Origin: Trichaptum fuscoviolaceum | Lineage: Eukaryota; Basidiomycota; Agaricomycetes; Hymenochaetales; Trichaptaceae | Reading direction: 5' to 3' | NCBI GenBank assembly: GCA_910574455.1 | Contig: CAJSYZ010000003.1 | Span: forward strand, 992,001 to 1,056,000 | DNA length: 64,000 nucleotides | Shown: positions 22,147 through 35,362 of the stretch, piece by piece | Layout of the letters: the number at the start of each line of letters is the position of its first letter | How positions within the stretch are numbered: the first letter of the stretch is position 1 | Position numbers and translations under genes: made by a program | Notes under the pieces: model-generated | Databases searched by the model: none | What the model saw: only the letters and a program-made list of their open reading frames with translations | Told to the model about the DNA's origin: nothing

Positions 22147-23711
22147 CATATGATGATACACCTTGTAGGAATCTCGCTCCTCAAATGCTCCTGGATTTTG
22201 TATCCCATGCAGCTTTTCCCTCTTTTTGACCCGAATATATCTGAAAGGCGACGCGTGCGAGTAGCACTAAGGGTAATTTTTTTTTTAGCCTGTCCACGCT
22301 GATCTTTTAATGTTTTTTTTAAATGACTCTGCAATGGTGGGAACGGAATAGGTAGCTCGTTGGGAGTTTTGCACTAGCAGTCGGTATTGGACGACGTTTG
22401 TGATGCCCAAGACAGTCCCAAAGCTCCTCTGTTCCAGTTTCTGGGCAAGAATTCATCAGCGAGCACATGAAAAGTCACTCGATGTAGGAATATATTACAT
22501 AGTGGGCACATGTTGAAAGTGCGGGATCGGAGACGAAGGGCTTGTGTGTGTTCAAATTCTTGCAAGATATTCTCGTGACAAAAGCACATCGGGAGTTTTA
22601 AGCCATGGCACGAAGAATGCATGTGCGGAAATGGAGTCATGCAAAGACGAGTAAGTGAAGAAAGACCTCTCGATTCTTAGTTAAGTTTTACTGTATCTTC
22701 AGGGCCGATTCTACTATCTTCAAGTTCCATCAACTTGAAGTTGGATCCGGTAACTCCCGGATCGTCCCCACTGAACCACAGACTCGCACCGAAGAAGACG
22801 GCAAATCGTACATACCGCCGAGTACATGTCATGTCTATTGATATTGATTAACAGACAGCGAGGTTGTATTCCTCAACCCAATTAGGCCCCTCTGTCTAAC
22901 AACTAACTGACATTACAGAATTCACTCCGTCAATTCTGGAGAATTTTCGATACGCGCCGGATACATAGGCACTATGTAGAAGACGAAGGGGAATGCGAGC
23001 TTCCGCTCTCAATTTGTTCGCTCAAGTTTATTTTCGCTGCAGTTTAGCCACATCTCACCTCCAACCCCCAGTCAGCCGAAAATATCAATCACTGCGAGAG
23101 TTCGAAGTATCGAACAGATTTCTCCAGATATCCAAGCCCACGCACATCTATATACACAAACCGTACTCAAATTGCGAGTAGAACAACAAGCCAGACACAG
23201 AACAAGAATAGTGAAAAAAACTGAAGTAAGGCGATAACATAGGCTAAAAACGGTATCAAAAAGAGTATTGAGTATTGCACAAAAGGTAAGAAAATAGGAA
23301 TGAGGAACGAGGAATGAGAAAGAGGAAGAGGCGACAGAACACATTGCATTGCTTGCAGAGCCACGGACAATATTGCTCAGAACAGTGAACAGGAAACATG
23401 AGAAAAGGAGGCGAGAAGACGAAACCCGAGACGTTCCGAGAAATGCTGTATGATACAGAGGGAAAAAAAATTGAATCCAGTCGATGTTGCGGCGGGGATA
23501 TGAATACACTGCGATATATGGCACGCATGCGCATGGGGCGTTCTAGCACCAAAAAGACGTGAAAAAGGATATGGACCCCAGGTGGAAGTAAGATAAAGGG
23601 TAGAGTAGGAGTAGAGAAGGGCGAGTATCGTTCTTCATTCAGAACAAGTCTGGAAGAGAAGGAGAATAGAGCAGTGGGCAGGAAAGTATATCGCACGAGA
23701 CAGAGAGTCGA
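22147..23711. other. Intergenic; conserved 3' flank of the F-box family
   Basis: No gene is seen. About 22380-22660 is repeated in inverse orientation at 34885-35110 and 47220-47420 (shared cccgatgtg, cttgcaagaatttgaacacac, gactgtcttgggcatcac), always 3' of an F-box copy. It belongs to the duplicated unit. The last part, near 23.1-23.7 kb, is probably 3' untranslated DNA of the gene ending at 23712. Confidence 0.6.
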
Positions 23712-26700
23712 TCACATATCCTCCTCCTTCATCCTACCCCCACCAGCGCTCGCCGTCGCAGCCGCCGCATCCACAGCGTCCAGCAGCTCCGCATCAGCAT
23801 CCGCGTCCGCGTCCGCATCCACATCGCCATCCGCATCCGCGTCCGCGTCGCCGTCAAGCTCCATCTCCAGCTCGCGGTCGATGTCCATCGAGTCGCGGTC
23901 CCGCTCGCCCCCGCGCGTGTTGCTGTACCGCAGGTGCGCGCTCCCGTGGCCCAGTGCATGCGCGTGGTGCTGCCCGTTGTGCGCGTGCTCGTGCGTGTGC
24001 TTGCTCGCGCCGTACCCGTTCCCGTTCGCGGAGGACGCAGACGCGTAGCGGCCATTCGCGCCCGGGTGCAGCGCCGACGATGCCAGCGCGGCGGCCTTAG
24101 CACCATTGACGCGCGGCGACCCACCGCTCCCCACGCTCGCCGTCGTGCTTGTTGTCCCCGGGCTGCGCGCCATCTCCCTCCCGCCGCGCTCGCGTTCAGT
24201 CGAAGACGGCAGCGTGCGCACGATCTCCGCGTCCACGTCCAACTCGCCCTCGCCCTCGCCCTCGCCCTCCGCATCCCCATCCACGAGCTCGTCCTCCCCG
24301 TTATCGCCCACGGACCCAGAGCCGTACGCCTGCTGCTCGCGCGTCGAGATCGAGTTGATGTACGGCGGCGTCGGCGGCCGCCTCCCGCTCCCGCTCCCCT
24401 GGGGCTGGGGCTGCGGCTGGGGCTGCGACTGCGCGTGCAGGAGATGCGCCGCGTTCGCCGGCGTGTGGTGCGTCCGCGCACTCCCGCGCTCGTGGTACGT
24501 GCTCCGCTCCGCCAACGGCGAATGCGCGCGACTCGGCGCCGCCCTTCCGCCTCGCGCCGTGTACTCCCCCCTCTCGCGCGCCGCCGCCAGCGTCGGGCGC
24601 GGGGAGAGCAGCTGCGTCCTTTCCTCTCTCCTGTCCCTCTCCCTGTCCCGCTCGCGATCAATGATCATCGTGTCTCCACGCGCCATCCCCACCTGCTGCT
24701 GCTGCTGCTGGGCCGCCTGGCCATACGGCTGTGTCTGCGTATGGCTCGCCCGGGCATGCATCTGCGGGACGCCCGCCCCCGGCCCCGCAGGGTTGATCAC
24801 CGTCGCCGGCACCGCCTGCTGACTCTGACTCTGACTCTGAGCCTGCGCCTGCGCCTGCTGCGCCGCCTGGTGGTTCTGCTGGTGCTGCATCAGCGCCGTA
24901 TGCGTCTGCGCCAGCACCGCATGGCTCGCCGCCTGGTCGATCGTCCCCCGCCTCTCCACGCGCTTCATCTTTTTCCTGCACCGATCGCACACCGTCCCCG
25001 GGCCCTCGGGGCCCGGCCCCCACTTCTCCACGCACTTGCCCTCCTTGTACCGCCCGGGCATCCCGCACTGCCTGCAGATCCGCTGCCCCGCGGCGTTCTG
25101 CGCCGGGTACCCGCCGCCGGGCAGCGCTGACGGCGGTGGGGCGGTTGCTGCGCCTCCTGAAGCACCCAACGCAAAAGTTTTCTCGTCAATACACTACACT
25201 AAAGAAAGAGGGGAATACAAACGAATACATACCGCCGCTGACAACGACCCCGCCAGGCCCGAGAGTAACAAGCTGCGCAGCGGGCACACCACCGCGCCCG
25301 CCCTCCCCAGGCGCGCCTTGTGCGGTCGCGCCGTTCGCAGGCTGTGCCGCGCTCTGCTGGCCGCCCACGAAGGACGCAGACGGCGACGCGGACGCGGCCG
25401 ACGCCAAGCTCCCCGCGCCCTTCGCCTTCTTCGTCGGCGCGCCCGTCACGGGCGGCGCGAAAATGTGCGTCTGGTACGTCTGCACAGACGGCGCGAGGCC
25501 CGAGTCTGCGCGGGCTGCATGCATCGTAGTGAGCAACGTCGTAAACATGTTGTGAAAAAAAGGCAGGAAGAACTCACAGTCCGACGCACCCTCTCCCGCC
25601 CGTCGCCCGCCTCTCAGCTCTCTCGCGTCATAAACGGGCCCGGCTCCTCTCCGCTCCTCATACCTCCCCTCCCGCTCATACCGCTCATACCCGCGGTCCC
25701 GGTCATTATACCCCCGCTCCCGCTCCCTGTCCCTCCCACTCCCCGCACTCCCGTTCCCGCTCCCATTCACCGCACCACCACCGCCGCCCCCGCCGTCGGT
25801 CGCAGTCTCCAGCAGCATCTCGTCAATACTCCAGCTATCCGCCGAGCTCCGACTCGCGCTCCGGCCCCGCCCCCTGTCCCTGTCTCTCTCTCTCTCCCTG
25901 TCCCGGCCCGGCCCGCGATGCGCATGGCGCAGCTGCCTGCGCGCCGCATACTCCTCTCCCACCGCGGGCGAGTGCGTGTGCGTGTGCGCATACCCGCCGC
26001 GCACGGGGTCGTACGCGCCCGGCGCGCCTTTCCCGCCCCCGGCCCCGCCCGTACTAGCGTGCGGCGAGCCGCGGTAGTAGTACTCCCCCGCGTCGTAGTC
26101 GTAGCGCCTCGCGTTGGCCCCCGCAGGCGCCGGTGCGCGGTGCGCGTACGGCGGGCTCGGTTGCTGGCTGCTGTGTGCGTGTGCGTGTGGCGCTTGGCTG
26201 GCGTGCAGCTGCTGCAGCTGCTGCTGTTGGCCGTGGTGCATGGCCGAGTGGGACTGTGGCGATGGGAGGGGCTGTTAGCGGCCAAAGAATCTCGAGTCAG
26301 CTTTAAAGTGCTTTGGATTACAGGAGAGTAGAGAAGGAGTAGGAAGGCAGGCGAAGTTAAGATCTATGCGCAGCGGGCTATCACCCCAAACCCATGAAGC
26401 GCAGCACAGCAAAGCTCAAGAAAGAGAGGAAAGGAATGGGGGAAAGAAGAAAAAAAAGAGAGAAAAAGCACGCACACTCTCATCCCCATCCCACACCCGT
26501 CTCCTCTTAACCCCCAGCGCAGCCTCTCCATGCTCTGCGCTCGCCCCCACCCACTCCTCCCCATTCCCAATCGCACTCGCATTCACAACCCCATTCGCAA
26601 GCGCAATCACCCCCGATCCAGTCCCAGAGCCATTAACGCGCGCACTCCGCCTCTGCGCCGCCCGCTTGGCGGGCACCAACGGCGACCCTCCGTTCCCATT

Positions 26701-28491
26701 CGCCACGCTGTGCGACAGCGCAGACCCTGACCCTGACCCGATCCCGATCCCGATCCCGGATTGAGAGGCATGAGGGGAATGGGTGTGATAGAGATGCGCG
26801 ACCGACCCCGCCGGCGTCGTCGCAGACGGCGGCGGCGGGAGCGGGAGCGTGTGGAACGACCCGACGCCGAGTCCGGCGTTTGCGCTACCGGTTGCGCTCA
26901 GGCTCGCACCCGCACCTGCACCGGACCCCGCGTGAGCGGCGGGGTCGACGGCGGAGAGGGGATACGCTGACTGCGGGGGCGGGGGGAAGCGCTGATGTTG
27001 CAGCGGCTGTCCGAGTTGGTGGTGTTGAGAGTACGCGTGAGGGTGCAAGAGCCCTGATCGGTGCGCGCCGCCGCTGCCGCCGCCGCCGCCTTGGCGCGCA
27101 GATGTGGACGAGGACGCTGACACGGGGAGGTGTCCGGGCGGGGAGACCGTGGCCGAGGATGCCTGCGCGTGCGCGTGGCTCAGGCCGTATGCCAGCGCGT
27201 TCCCGTTGTATGTATACGGCGAGGGGACCCTCGGGAGCGGGAGGCCGAGCTGTGCGTTTGCGCTTGCCTCTGCCGGTGCGTCGTCTCCGAAGACAGGGCT
27301 GCCACCGAGACCGGGAGGAGTGCCGGCGCCGGCGAGCGCATGCAGGACGCGCCCGAAGGCGCCGCGCGCGTCGGCCTGGCGGAGCTCGAGCGTCGCGAGG
27401 AAGCGCTCGAACGTCGTGTAGTGCGAGAGCAGCAGGTGCAGGTGTGTTTGGAGTGTGTGCGACGTCCTGTTTTTTTTTTTTTTTTTCGGAGGGTTTAGTT
27501 GATCGTTAGTATTTTGTTTGAAGTATATTAAATGGATGGCAATTTTAAAAGAAAAATTTAGTTTGAATGAATGAGATGAAGACGGGGGAGTGTATAATAG
27601 AAAGAAAGAACGAAGGGATGTTTAGACATGAAATGAGTAGAAAGAACGAAATGGGGGGGGGGGGGCACAAAGAGAAGGAACGTACCGCTCTGCGCGCTCC
27701 GCTCGCGCCTCGGCGTCCAGAATCGCTTTCACAGCCGCCTCAGGCATCGTCGTCGTCGTCGTCGTTCTTTCCTTCTCCTCACTCTTCGTCTTCATCTTGC
27801 TCGCGTCCGCCGGCGAGTTCTCGACGTCCATCTCCGCATCCGCATCCACATCCTCCGTCCCCTTCTCCTTCTCCTTCGCTTTCTCATCGGACTGTGCGCC
27901 CTCGTTATCGGTAGCATCCGGAGCAGGCCTGGGCGCAGCCGGACCAGACGCGGAGGATGACGGCGCGCCCGCGGGCATCTGCAGCGCGGCGAGCACGCGC
28001 TCTGCGCGTTTCGCTCGACGCTCGGCCGCGTGGAGGGCCGCGCGCAGGGACTCGGACTCGGCGAGCGCGGTGCTGAGGAGGAGCGCGAGCTGCGCCGCTG
28101 CGGGCCCTGCGGCGTCGGAATCGTTGTGCATGGCCGGTTCGGGCGCGGGGGGCGGTGTCGGGGAGAGCGACGCGGGTGCTTTCGCTGTCGTGGTGGATGA
28201 TGTGGTAGTAATGGTCTTTGGGTTAGTGTCGGCGTCGACGTCCATGGCGGATGCAGAAGCAGTAGTAGTAGTGGCAGGTCCGTCCTTGTTCTTTTCCGAC
28301 AAGGTTGACGACGACGACGGGGACCCAGGCTGTTTGGTATTCGCGTCGGTCTTTGTATTTGCACTGGCAGACGGGGAGTGTGCGCTGGGGGCCTTGGGCG
28401 ACAGGCAAGGCGGCGAGCGCAGGCCAGCAGCAGCAGCACTAGCAGCAGCGGATGGCGGAGAGCGCTGAGCCGCAGCGGGTGAAGCAGACAT
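23712..28491 (-). CDS. Low-complexity protein with GATA-like Cys4 finger (1396 aa, 5 exons)
   Basis: Exons 28491-27686, 27466-26476, 26253-25578, 25505-25233 and 25156-23712 join in phase into 1397 codons with stop. Residues 1-270 are Ala/Ser/Pro-rich with a likely coiled coil (AERRAKRAERVLAALQ); HLLLSHYTTFERFLATLELRQADARGAF follows intron 1 and looks helical. Long disordered tracts follow, rich in His, Gly, Arg-Glu-Arg-Asp and Gln. A Cys4 motif near residue 940 (CRQCGMPGRYKEGKC ... CDRCRKKMKRVERR) resembles a GATA-type finger with a basic tail. The C-terminus is acidic, with Asp-Ala-Asp repeats. A nuclear regulator is the best guess. GC-rich third positions open many false frames on the other strand. 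A degraded piece lies at 46390-47010. Confidence 0.8.
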
Positions 28492-31400
28492 GGTTCTGAG
28501 TGCCTTTGAGGGCGTCGAGCACAGTATTTGTAGGCCCGCGACGGCGAGCCTGGCCTTTGACGGCGGCGGTGTCAGTCAGCGGGTAGAACGGCGCCGAGGC
28601 CTGGGAGCCGACGGCGGCGGGGGGCGCTGGGGAGCAGCACAGACACAGAGATAGATGATCAGTTGTGCGCTCGTCGTCGTGGATGTCGAGCGCAGCAGTT
28701 GCAACAGCGAGCAGGTGCAAAGACAAGCAAGGAGGGAGGAGGGAGGGAGGAGAGGAGAGGAGAGGGAAGGGGAAGCGGGGACACCTGGCCTGAGGGGCCG
28801 GGTTTATGGAGAAGGAGAAGGGAGGGCAGCGAGGCGAGGCTGTAATACGGGACGGGCCTGCACCCAGTCGCGCGGTGTCCCGCCGGTGGGCGGCTGCCGC
28901 TGCGCCGAACGAACGCACGAACGCACGCACGCACGATCCAGGAACCTCATCCCCAAATCCGGCCCCAATCGTGGCCGTCTCCCCTCTCGGCACCGCGCTC
29001 CGTGACCGCCAGCACGCGCCCCCCGGCCACTGGCAGAAAGGGAAGCACCGTAGCGCAGGGTCCGCGCGGGTGCGTGCGCCCCGTTTTGGGCAACGCCCGG
29101 GGGCCCGGAGCGCCTCCGCTAGCCCGCATGCGGCTTAGCGCGCGCAGATGCGCGTGCAGGCGTGCAACCACCCCCCGGGGAGCGCAGGCGACCGCCTGCC
29201 ATATGGGGCGTGCGCAGCCCCACGCCGCCGTCAACGCGCTTCCCGATCACAGTGCATCTGAGACCCCCGGACACTAGCTCCCGGCTTCTTTTCTCTGAGC
29301 ACGACCCTGCGGCCAAGCGCGGAAGCATTAGTCGGGAGGGCAGGGATCAGGGATCATCAGGAGTCAGGACCCGGAATAGGCGCAACGGCGACTGCTGCGG
29401 ATTGCGCTTTTTTGAATTGAATGCCCGTGCCCGGCGCGCGCCTTTTTTTTTCTCAGATGCTGCTTCGGGACGGCTGCGTCCTTATTGGGGTGCCTGGCTT
29501 GGCCGTAGGAGCGCGGGGACAGAGTTTGGTCACGGTCACGGTCATGGTCACTGTCTGCACTACCGTGACGACCTTGCCTGCCCTTTCCCTGCACGTCACC
29601 ACGCCTGCACAAAGCAGCGGTGAGCCACCCACGGGGTCCAGCAGTGCATACCGCACGCAAGCGCAACTCGAAGCGCAGGCGCAGCAGAAGCAGGAGAGCC
29701 TCACAAACCCAATCAGCTCATCAGCGTCGGCATCGGCACATCAGCAAATCCGTCTTCCGATCATCTGTCCATCTGCTCATCTGCCCATCAACATGGCCAC
29801 TTTCGGACGACCCGTCACCCGCACACGGCGCGGGCTCTGTATACACACATCCATATCGCACAATTGATGGAAGTCAATTGCTCTCGCGCTTCTCTTCGCG
29901 ATCGTAAATAGAAGACAGGTCGGTCACGGTGTAAGGCACGCACTGGCAGCACACACAGCGCAGACGACAACAATACGAAAACTGCGACGATATACGATAT
30001 GATAGAGCTCTGTATACGTAAGTGCGGGCCGTCCGAGGTAGTCGAGCGCAGCTGAGCCTTAACGAATCGCATATCAATACCATGCAATGCTGATGCTGAC
30101 GCCCGTTAACTCCGGTGAGCTGCTCCATTACCATGAAACCATGAAACCTGGCCGTGCGCAGCGTAATCTAACCTGACCTCCCCTAGGCTGCGCCGTTCCC
30201 GCGAGGCGTACGCTCCCGCTTCTCTTCATAACGAATCGATATATCGATGGCGACGGGGGGACTGGTCAGGTCTCTTACGCATGAAAGAGGTATAGTATAC
30301 AAGCACGCCCCGCCCTGCCAGTGCAGATACATGAAACACACTCAAGTCTCTTCACGCCCAATTCTCTTCTCAGCCCGCACTCCTCAGGCTCACACCCCCA
30401 CATCCTTACATACATCCCTGCCACAGCCCACCACGACGATCTTCCACATCTTCACTCCTTATCAACACCACTGGCACCTCTCTGTTCTTTTACTCCCTGC
30501 TCCGAGTCCGTGCTTATCCGCCCGCCCGTCCGTTACGCCGAGGCCCAATTGCAATCCAACAATCCAACGTACGAACAAACTCAATGCCAAAACCCGCTCA
30601 GGCCCCGCACGCAACCAACCCCGCACGCTACCCCGCACCAGTGATAAGATCGCAAGCCTGAGGACCAAAATCGTAAACGCAAAGGGCTAGGGTTTTCGGT
30701 ACCGATCCCCGTCCCCGTCCCCGTCCCCGTCCCCACCCCGCAGACGACAAGGGCAAGCCATTCATTCAAGTCCGGCAAGCCGCGGCCGCTTCCCATACCA
30801 CAGGCCCGGGACATACGACACTCACACAGGACACCACACGACCACGACCACGACCCCGTGCGCATACGCATACGCGTAGTACGCGCGCGGGACCGAATGG
30901 ACAGCAGACAGCGGAGCTCGGAGCTCCCCTGTTCCTTTCTATCGATATCCCCTCCTTCTTTTCTTCTGCTTCTGCTTCTGCTTTCTGCTTTCTGCTTTCT
31001 GCTTTCTGATTCTGCTTTCTGCTCGTCCATCCCAGAGCCTCGGGCCTCGGGCCTCCGTCTTCGGCTACGACTTCGACTGTTAGGGCTGCTGAATACTGAA
31101 CCTGTCTCTGCCTCTGCTCTGCTCTGCTCTGCGTTCACGTCTTGCAGTATCCTCAACCTCTCTCCAACACACTGGCAAGCAACGCTGCTCTTTCGTTGCC
31201 GCCTTTCTAATAAAGCACTTACCCTAACTTTCACTATCATTTTTTTTTCGTTTCGTCCGCAACTTTCAGCCTGAGCTCTACCGTACTCGCAGACTACTCT
31301 CAGCAATATCGTGACACTAGACGATTTTACAGCCAGCGTCACGCACCTGCCCGGGGGGAGGGGTAGCTCTGGCCCTCACTCACGCTGGGACAGACACTCT

Positions 31401-33735
31401 CTGTCTCTCCCGGGCCGTCTCTGCATGGCCGACATTGCACCAATTCGCTCGCGCGTCTTTTCGTCTTTCGTCTTTCTATTCCTACGCCTTGTACAACACC
31501 GGGTCTCTAGTCGCTACAACCCACATACAACACCTCTTCAAGTTGTTGTACAGCCTTCTGGAACTTCCGCCCCCACGCCCCCATTCTTCTCTTCGTCCCC
31601 TTCTCTGTCTCGCCTCCCCCCCTCTTCCAGCACGCACATGCACATGTGCATGCATTCACCGGACGAATAGTACCGTACCCGCATTTCGTGCACACAGATC
31701 CAGCTATGCATCCCAGACAGATATCGGCTTCTGGCTTCTGGCTCCTGCTCCTGCTCCTGCTTCTACTGCTCGGATCCGCGCTCGCAATGCCCACGCCATC
31801 GCCATCGGGCGCCAATGTCTAATAACGATTTAGGGTTCCCCGAGCAGACTCGGAGGCAATCATGGTCATTTAATGTAGACTTAGTATTACTAGTACTATG
31901 TAGTACTTTACATGTATACGTGTACGATAATGGCTTTTAAGTCGGTGCCAGTGGCGGGGGGTGCCAGTGCCAGTGGCTGAGAGTAGACACTTGATGGATG
32001 CTGTGCGGCCGAGCCCCGACAAAACCCTAGTTCGCATCATGATGTCGCTGAGTAGTACAGGCTCCACGGCCGACCGACCGACCGACCGACGAATGCGGTG
32101 AAACAGATGAAATGGGCGCTGGCATAATGTCGGCGTATACCCAGCCTGAGCCTGAGCGCCACTGGCGGCTGAGGTAGGCGCTGGGCAAGTCGAGGCGAGA
32201 GTGCATCGAAAGCCAAGCCAGTCCAGACGTCGCGCGCGCCCGGCCGTGTTCACTGGGACTCGATCGAGCCTGCATTTATTCATTCATAACGCCAGCCGCC
32301 AGCGATCAATCCATCTGCGATTTGTATTCTGCACCGGCCGCCTTGACTATGTAGTGCCTGCTTTAATACATACATACATAAGCACTGGACTCTACTAAGC
32401 TCGTTAGCCCGGGGCTCGATAGGTCGCCGCCGCCACCGTGACCACCATGTCCGCCGCACATCGCATGCACTGCAGAAAGTCACGGTAGAACAACGCCAAT
32501 GGCGCTGGCGGGTGGAAGGGGAAGCCCAAAAGAGGTAAGCGACTACCGAGCTCGCTCCTCGCTCCTCGGTGCTCGGGTGCTCGGGTACTCGGGTGCAGGC
32601 CGCGCAGGAGCCAGGACGGCGCGCAGAGAGCGCATGCGAGGTGCGTGATCGAGAGGCACTCCCGATGCCCGAGCCCTTATGCCAAGCCCCGCCCTCGGAC
32701 ACCCCACATCTTTCTAGAGAGGGTAGACAAACGTCCGGGGTCCACGTAGTGTCCCGTATATGACACATCCCGAGCATCCCGAACGCACGCGCGCGCCTAA
32801 ATGGAGGCTAGCCCGCTTCCTTTGCACCTTTCTCGAAGAGGCTGCCGCAGTTCAAGTTCGGACAGCTCGCACCCCTGACGCGCCGCGCGCCGCGTGCGAG
32901 TCCCGCGGATGAAGCTGCGTCTGGGGTCCGAGTCTCTGGTGCCCTTGCTTTTGGTTGAACTTGATGCCGACCAATCGGAGTGGCGTGATGCGTGATGCGT
33001 GATGCGTGATGGACACGTGGCGCGGGTGCTTTGAATTGAATTGAATTGAATTGAATTGCCGGGAGGGGCGGCTTCGGTGCCTTGTTCCCGCTTCAGGTGC
33101 GAAGTAGCGTGAGGTGAGAACGCCGGCCCCTTTTTTGGCGCGCCTTTTCCTATCCTGGTGATGCCGACCGTAGCCGCCCGCGGCGCCTGACTGTGCGTGT
33201 TTGTGTTTGTGTGCAGCCTCTTTTTTCTCCCGGCCGCCGTCAGAGTCGCTGTGTTGCTGAGCGCCTCTTGCTCGTTGTCGATTTCGTTTTCCCATTCGCC
33301 GAGCAAGCCGCCCTCGCTGTCATTGCCACCGTCGCCGTCACGGACATCTGAAGACCGTAGTACATGCGTACATAGTCGCCGCCCACGCACTGCACGGCGT
33401 GTGTGCGTCCGGCTGGCGCGTGGGGGCCGCCTATCGCCTTCTTGCCTGCGCGCACGGGCGTGCCAGTGTCCCAGTGCTCATGCTGTTCTAGCTGCTTTCA
33501 GGCGTTCTCGACGCTGGTCCGGCGCTCTCAGTGGCCTCTATATATATCCAGCATGCCGTCAGGCGCAGGGTGTGCATCCCCTTCGCTCCCCTCCGCCCCT
33601 CCGCCCCCCCGCCCCCCGTTTTAGAACCCCCACGTGCAATGTATGTATGATGTATGATGTATGATACAACGACTGCGCGCTGCTACTGGGCTGCGGCGGA
33701 ACGACTCACTCACCGTGCGCCATCATCGGCATGAA
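28492..33735. other. 5.2-kb GC-rich gene-free region with microsatellites
   Basis: No gene is supported; open frames on both strands are low complexity and lack consistent splice signals. Simple repeats stand out: (GTCCCC)n at about 30707-30735, TTTCTGC repeats at about 30970-31022, (CGAC)5 at 32072-32092, GCGTGAT repeats at about 32982-33010, and (GAATT)5 at about 33032-33056. It lies 5' of the GATA-like gene and may hold its promoter and a long untranslated leader. Confidence 0.5.
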
Positions 33736-34030
33736 ACGAGGCGTTCGAAGAAGCTTCTCCTGAGTCCTGACACGCCGTACTCGCCAATCTCCAACCTAGT
33801 AGTGTACATTTGGAGCTTCTTGTACTCGCGCTGCCGACAAGCGCAGCTCGGCTTGTCTGCCGGCGTGGCTAGCGACGAAAACAGACCATCGAAGAAGCGT
33901 GCTCTGACACGCCGTAGTCCGTCCGAGTCGCCACTCTCCGCCTTGGGGGAAACTTGGGAGTTCCCGCTTTCTCGCCGACAAACCGTCGCAGCTCGGCCTG
34001 TATGGCGTCGTGCTCTCACTGCAGGCTCGC
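33736..34030. repeat. Two degenerate tandem copies of a dispersed about 140-bp repeat
   Basis: Both halves (about 33736-33870 and 33886-34030) contain cgaagaagc...tctgacacgccgta, a cgccaatctcc/cgccactctcc stretch and cgccgacaa...cgcagctcggc-tgt-tggcgt. A third copy lies at about 37130-37260 (tggagaagctcg, cgccgtggtcg, cttgggaagttcc, cgccgacagacaac). No coding signal is visible. Confidence 0.55.
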
Positions 34031-35362
34031 TGATACGGCACTGGTAACAAACGACCCTATGCTCTGGAATACGGAGCTCAGCAAGGTTTTGCACATACAG
34101 ACCGCGACACCGATGAAACCTCTTCTTCCTGACCCTCTCGCATCGCTTGACCAAGACTCGGACCGCGACTATGCATACGGCGCCCCGCCAGTGAAGAAAC
34201 CCCAGTACCCCACGAAAACAACAGATAAAAGAGGGCGTTGTTTGTCTAGATCAAACCTGTGCGAATTCACTTCATGTTCCAGTCAGTGACCCCCGAGCTC
34301 GGCTTTGCGATTCACCAAGCATCGGCGGCGGCGGCGGCGGAGGCGGTGTCCTACGAGTAGTGATGCTGCATTACATACATTAACGCCATGCAGTGACGCA
34401 ACCAACATCGAGTTTATTACCTAGTCTTTATAAGCACGAAACGACCTTAACGATGACGAGGACTTGTTTTTGCCCAAGCTCGAGTCTCCACTACACGGTG
34501 CAAGGTTCTCGCTGCGCCCCAGTAATTGCACCCACCCAAAGGTGCATGTCATCCTTGTACAGTTATCTCCATTTACGCAGGAGCATCAGCACGATTACAT
34601 CCTGTCAATCCCTTTCGCGTGCAACGACTCAGAATCTGCACTGGCACAGTGACCGTTAGCTTACTCTATTGGGACTTGACTCGTCGGTCACTCGGGCCAA
34701 CCCAAGTCGCTCTAAAGCAAGAATCTTTTCCGGGCGGCTTCTCCCACAAGAACCTGCCAGCCCCAATTTCTTCACTACAGTACAGTATCCATCGAGGGAC
34801 TCCTCTATTTTCCAGATTGCCAACAACAGACGGGAGCGCAGGAACGAATCGAAAGATCTTCGTCTTCGCATGACTCATCCACTTCTGCGCGTGTATTCTT
34901 CGTGCGATGGCTTAGGACTCCCGATGTGTGTTCTCGTCCCGCGAATGTCTTGCAAGAATTTGAACACACACCAACCCCTTGTCGCCGAACCCGCACTTTC
35001 AACGCGCGCCCACTAACATTCATGTATTAGTCCTGCACCGGGAACTATAAACAGCCTCCAAGCAGCTTCTCATGTACTCGCTCATGAACTCTTGTCCAGA
35101 CATTGGGACTGTCTTGGGCATCACGAACGTCATACATATTGTAAGACCGACTTCGAATTCCGCCAACGTACTACGTGTCCCGGTTCCACTACTGGAGAGC
35201 CATTTCACAGGAAAAAGACCAAACGTGAACAGGTTAAAAGGGAAATTACCCTTGGTGTCACCGACAAACGTCGCTTTTCAGAAACGACCGGTACAAGATG
35301 AGGGAGAATCTACACGGGATACACAAAGGTAGGATTTCTACATACGAGGTGCACAATAATCA
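34031..35362. other. Intergenic, F-box 3' flank copy at the right
   Basis: No gene is seen. From about 34885 the sequence matches the 3' flank of F-box copy 1 (22380-22660) in inverse orientation, marking the edge of the duplicated F-box unit. Confidence 0.5.

Noticed and set aside
23729..28468. Long open frames on the plus strand and in other frames (for example 23934-25130, 25036-26331)
   Set aside because: They are shadows of the GC-rich minus-strand gene: Arg/Pro/Ala-only proteins with no motif and no consistent splicing.
28439..28993. 184-aa minus-strand frame upstream of the GATA-like gene
   Set aside because: Low complexity, overlaps the likely leader of that gene, and its frame disagrees with the ATG at 28491.
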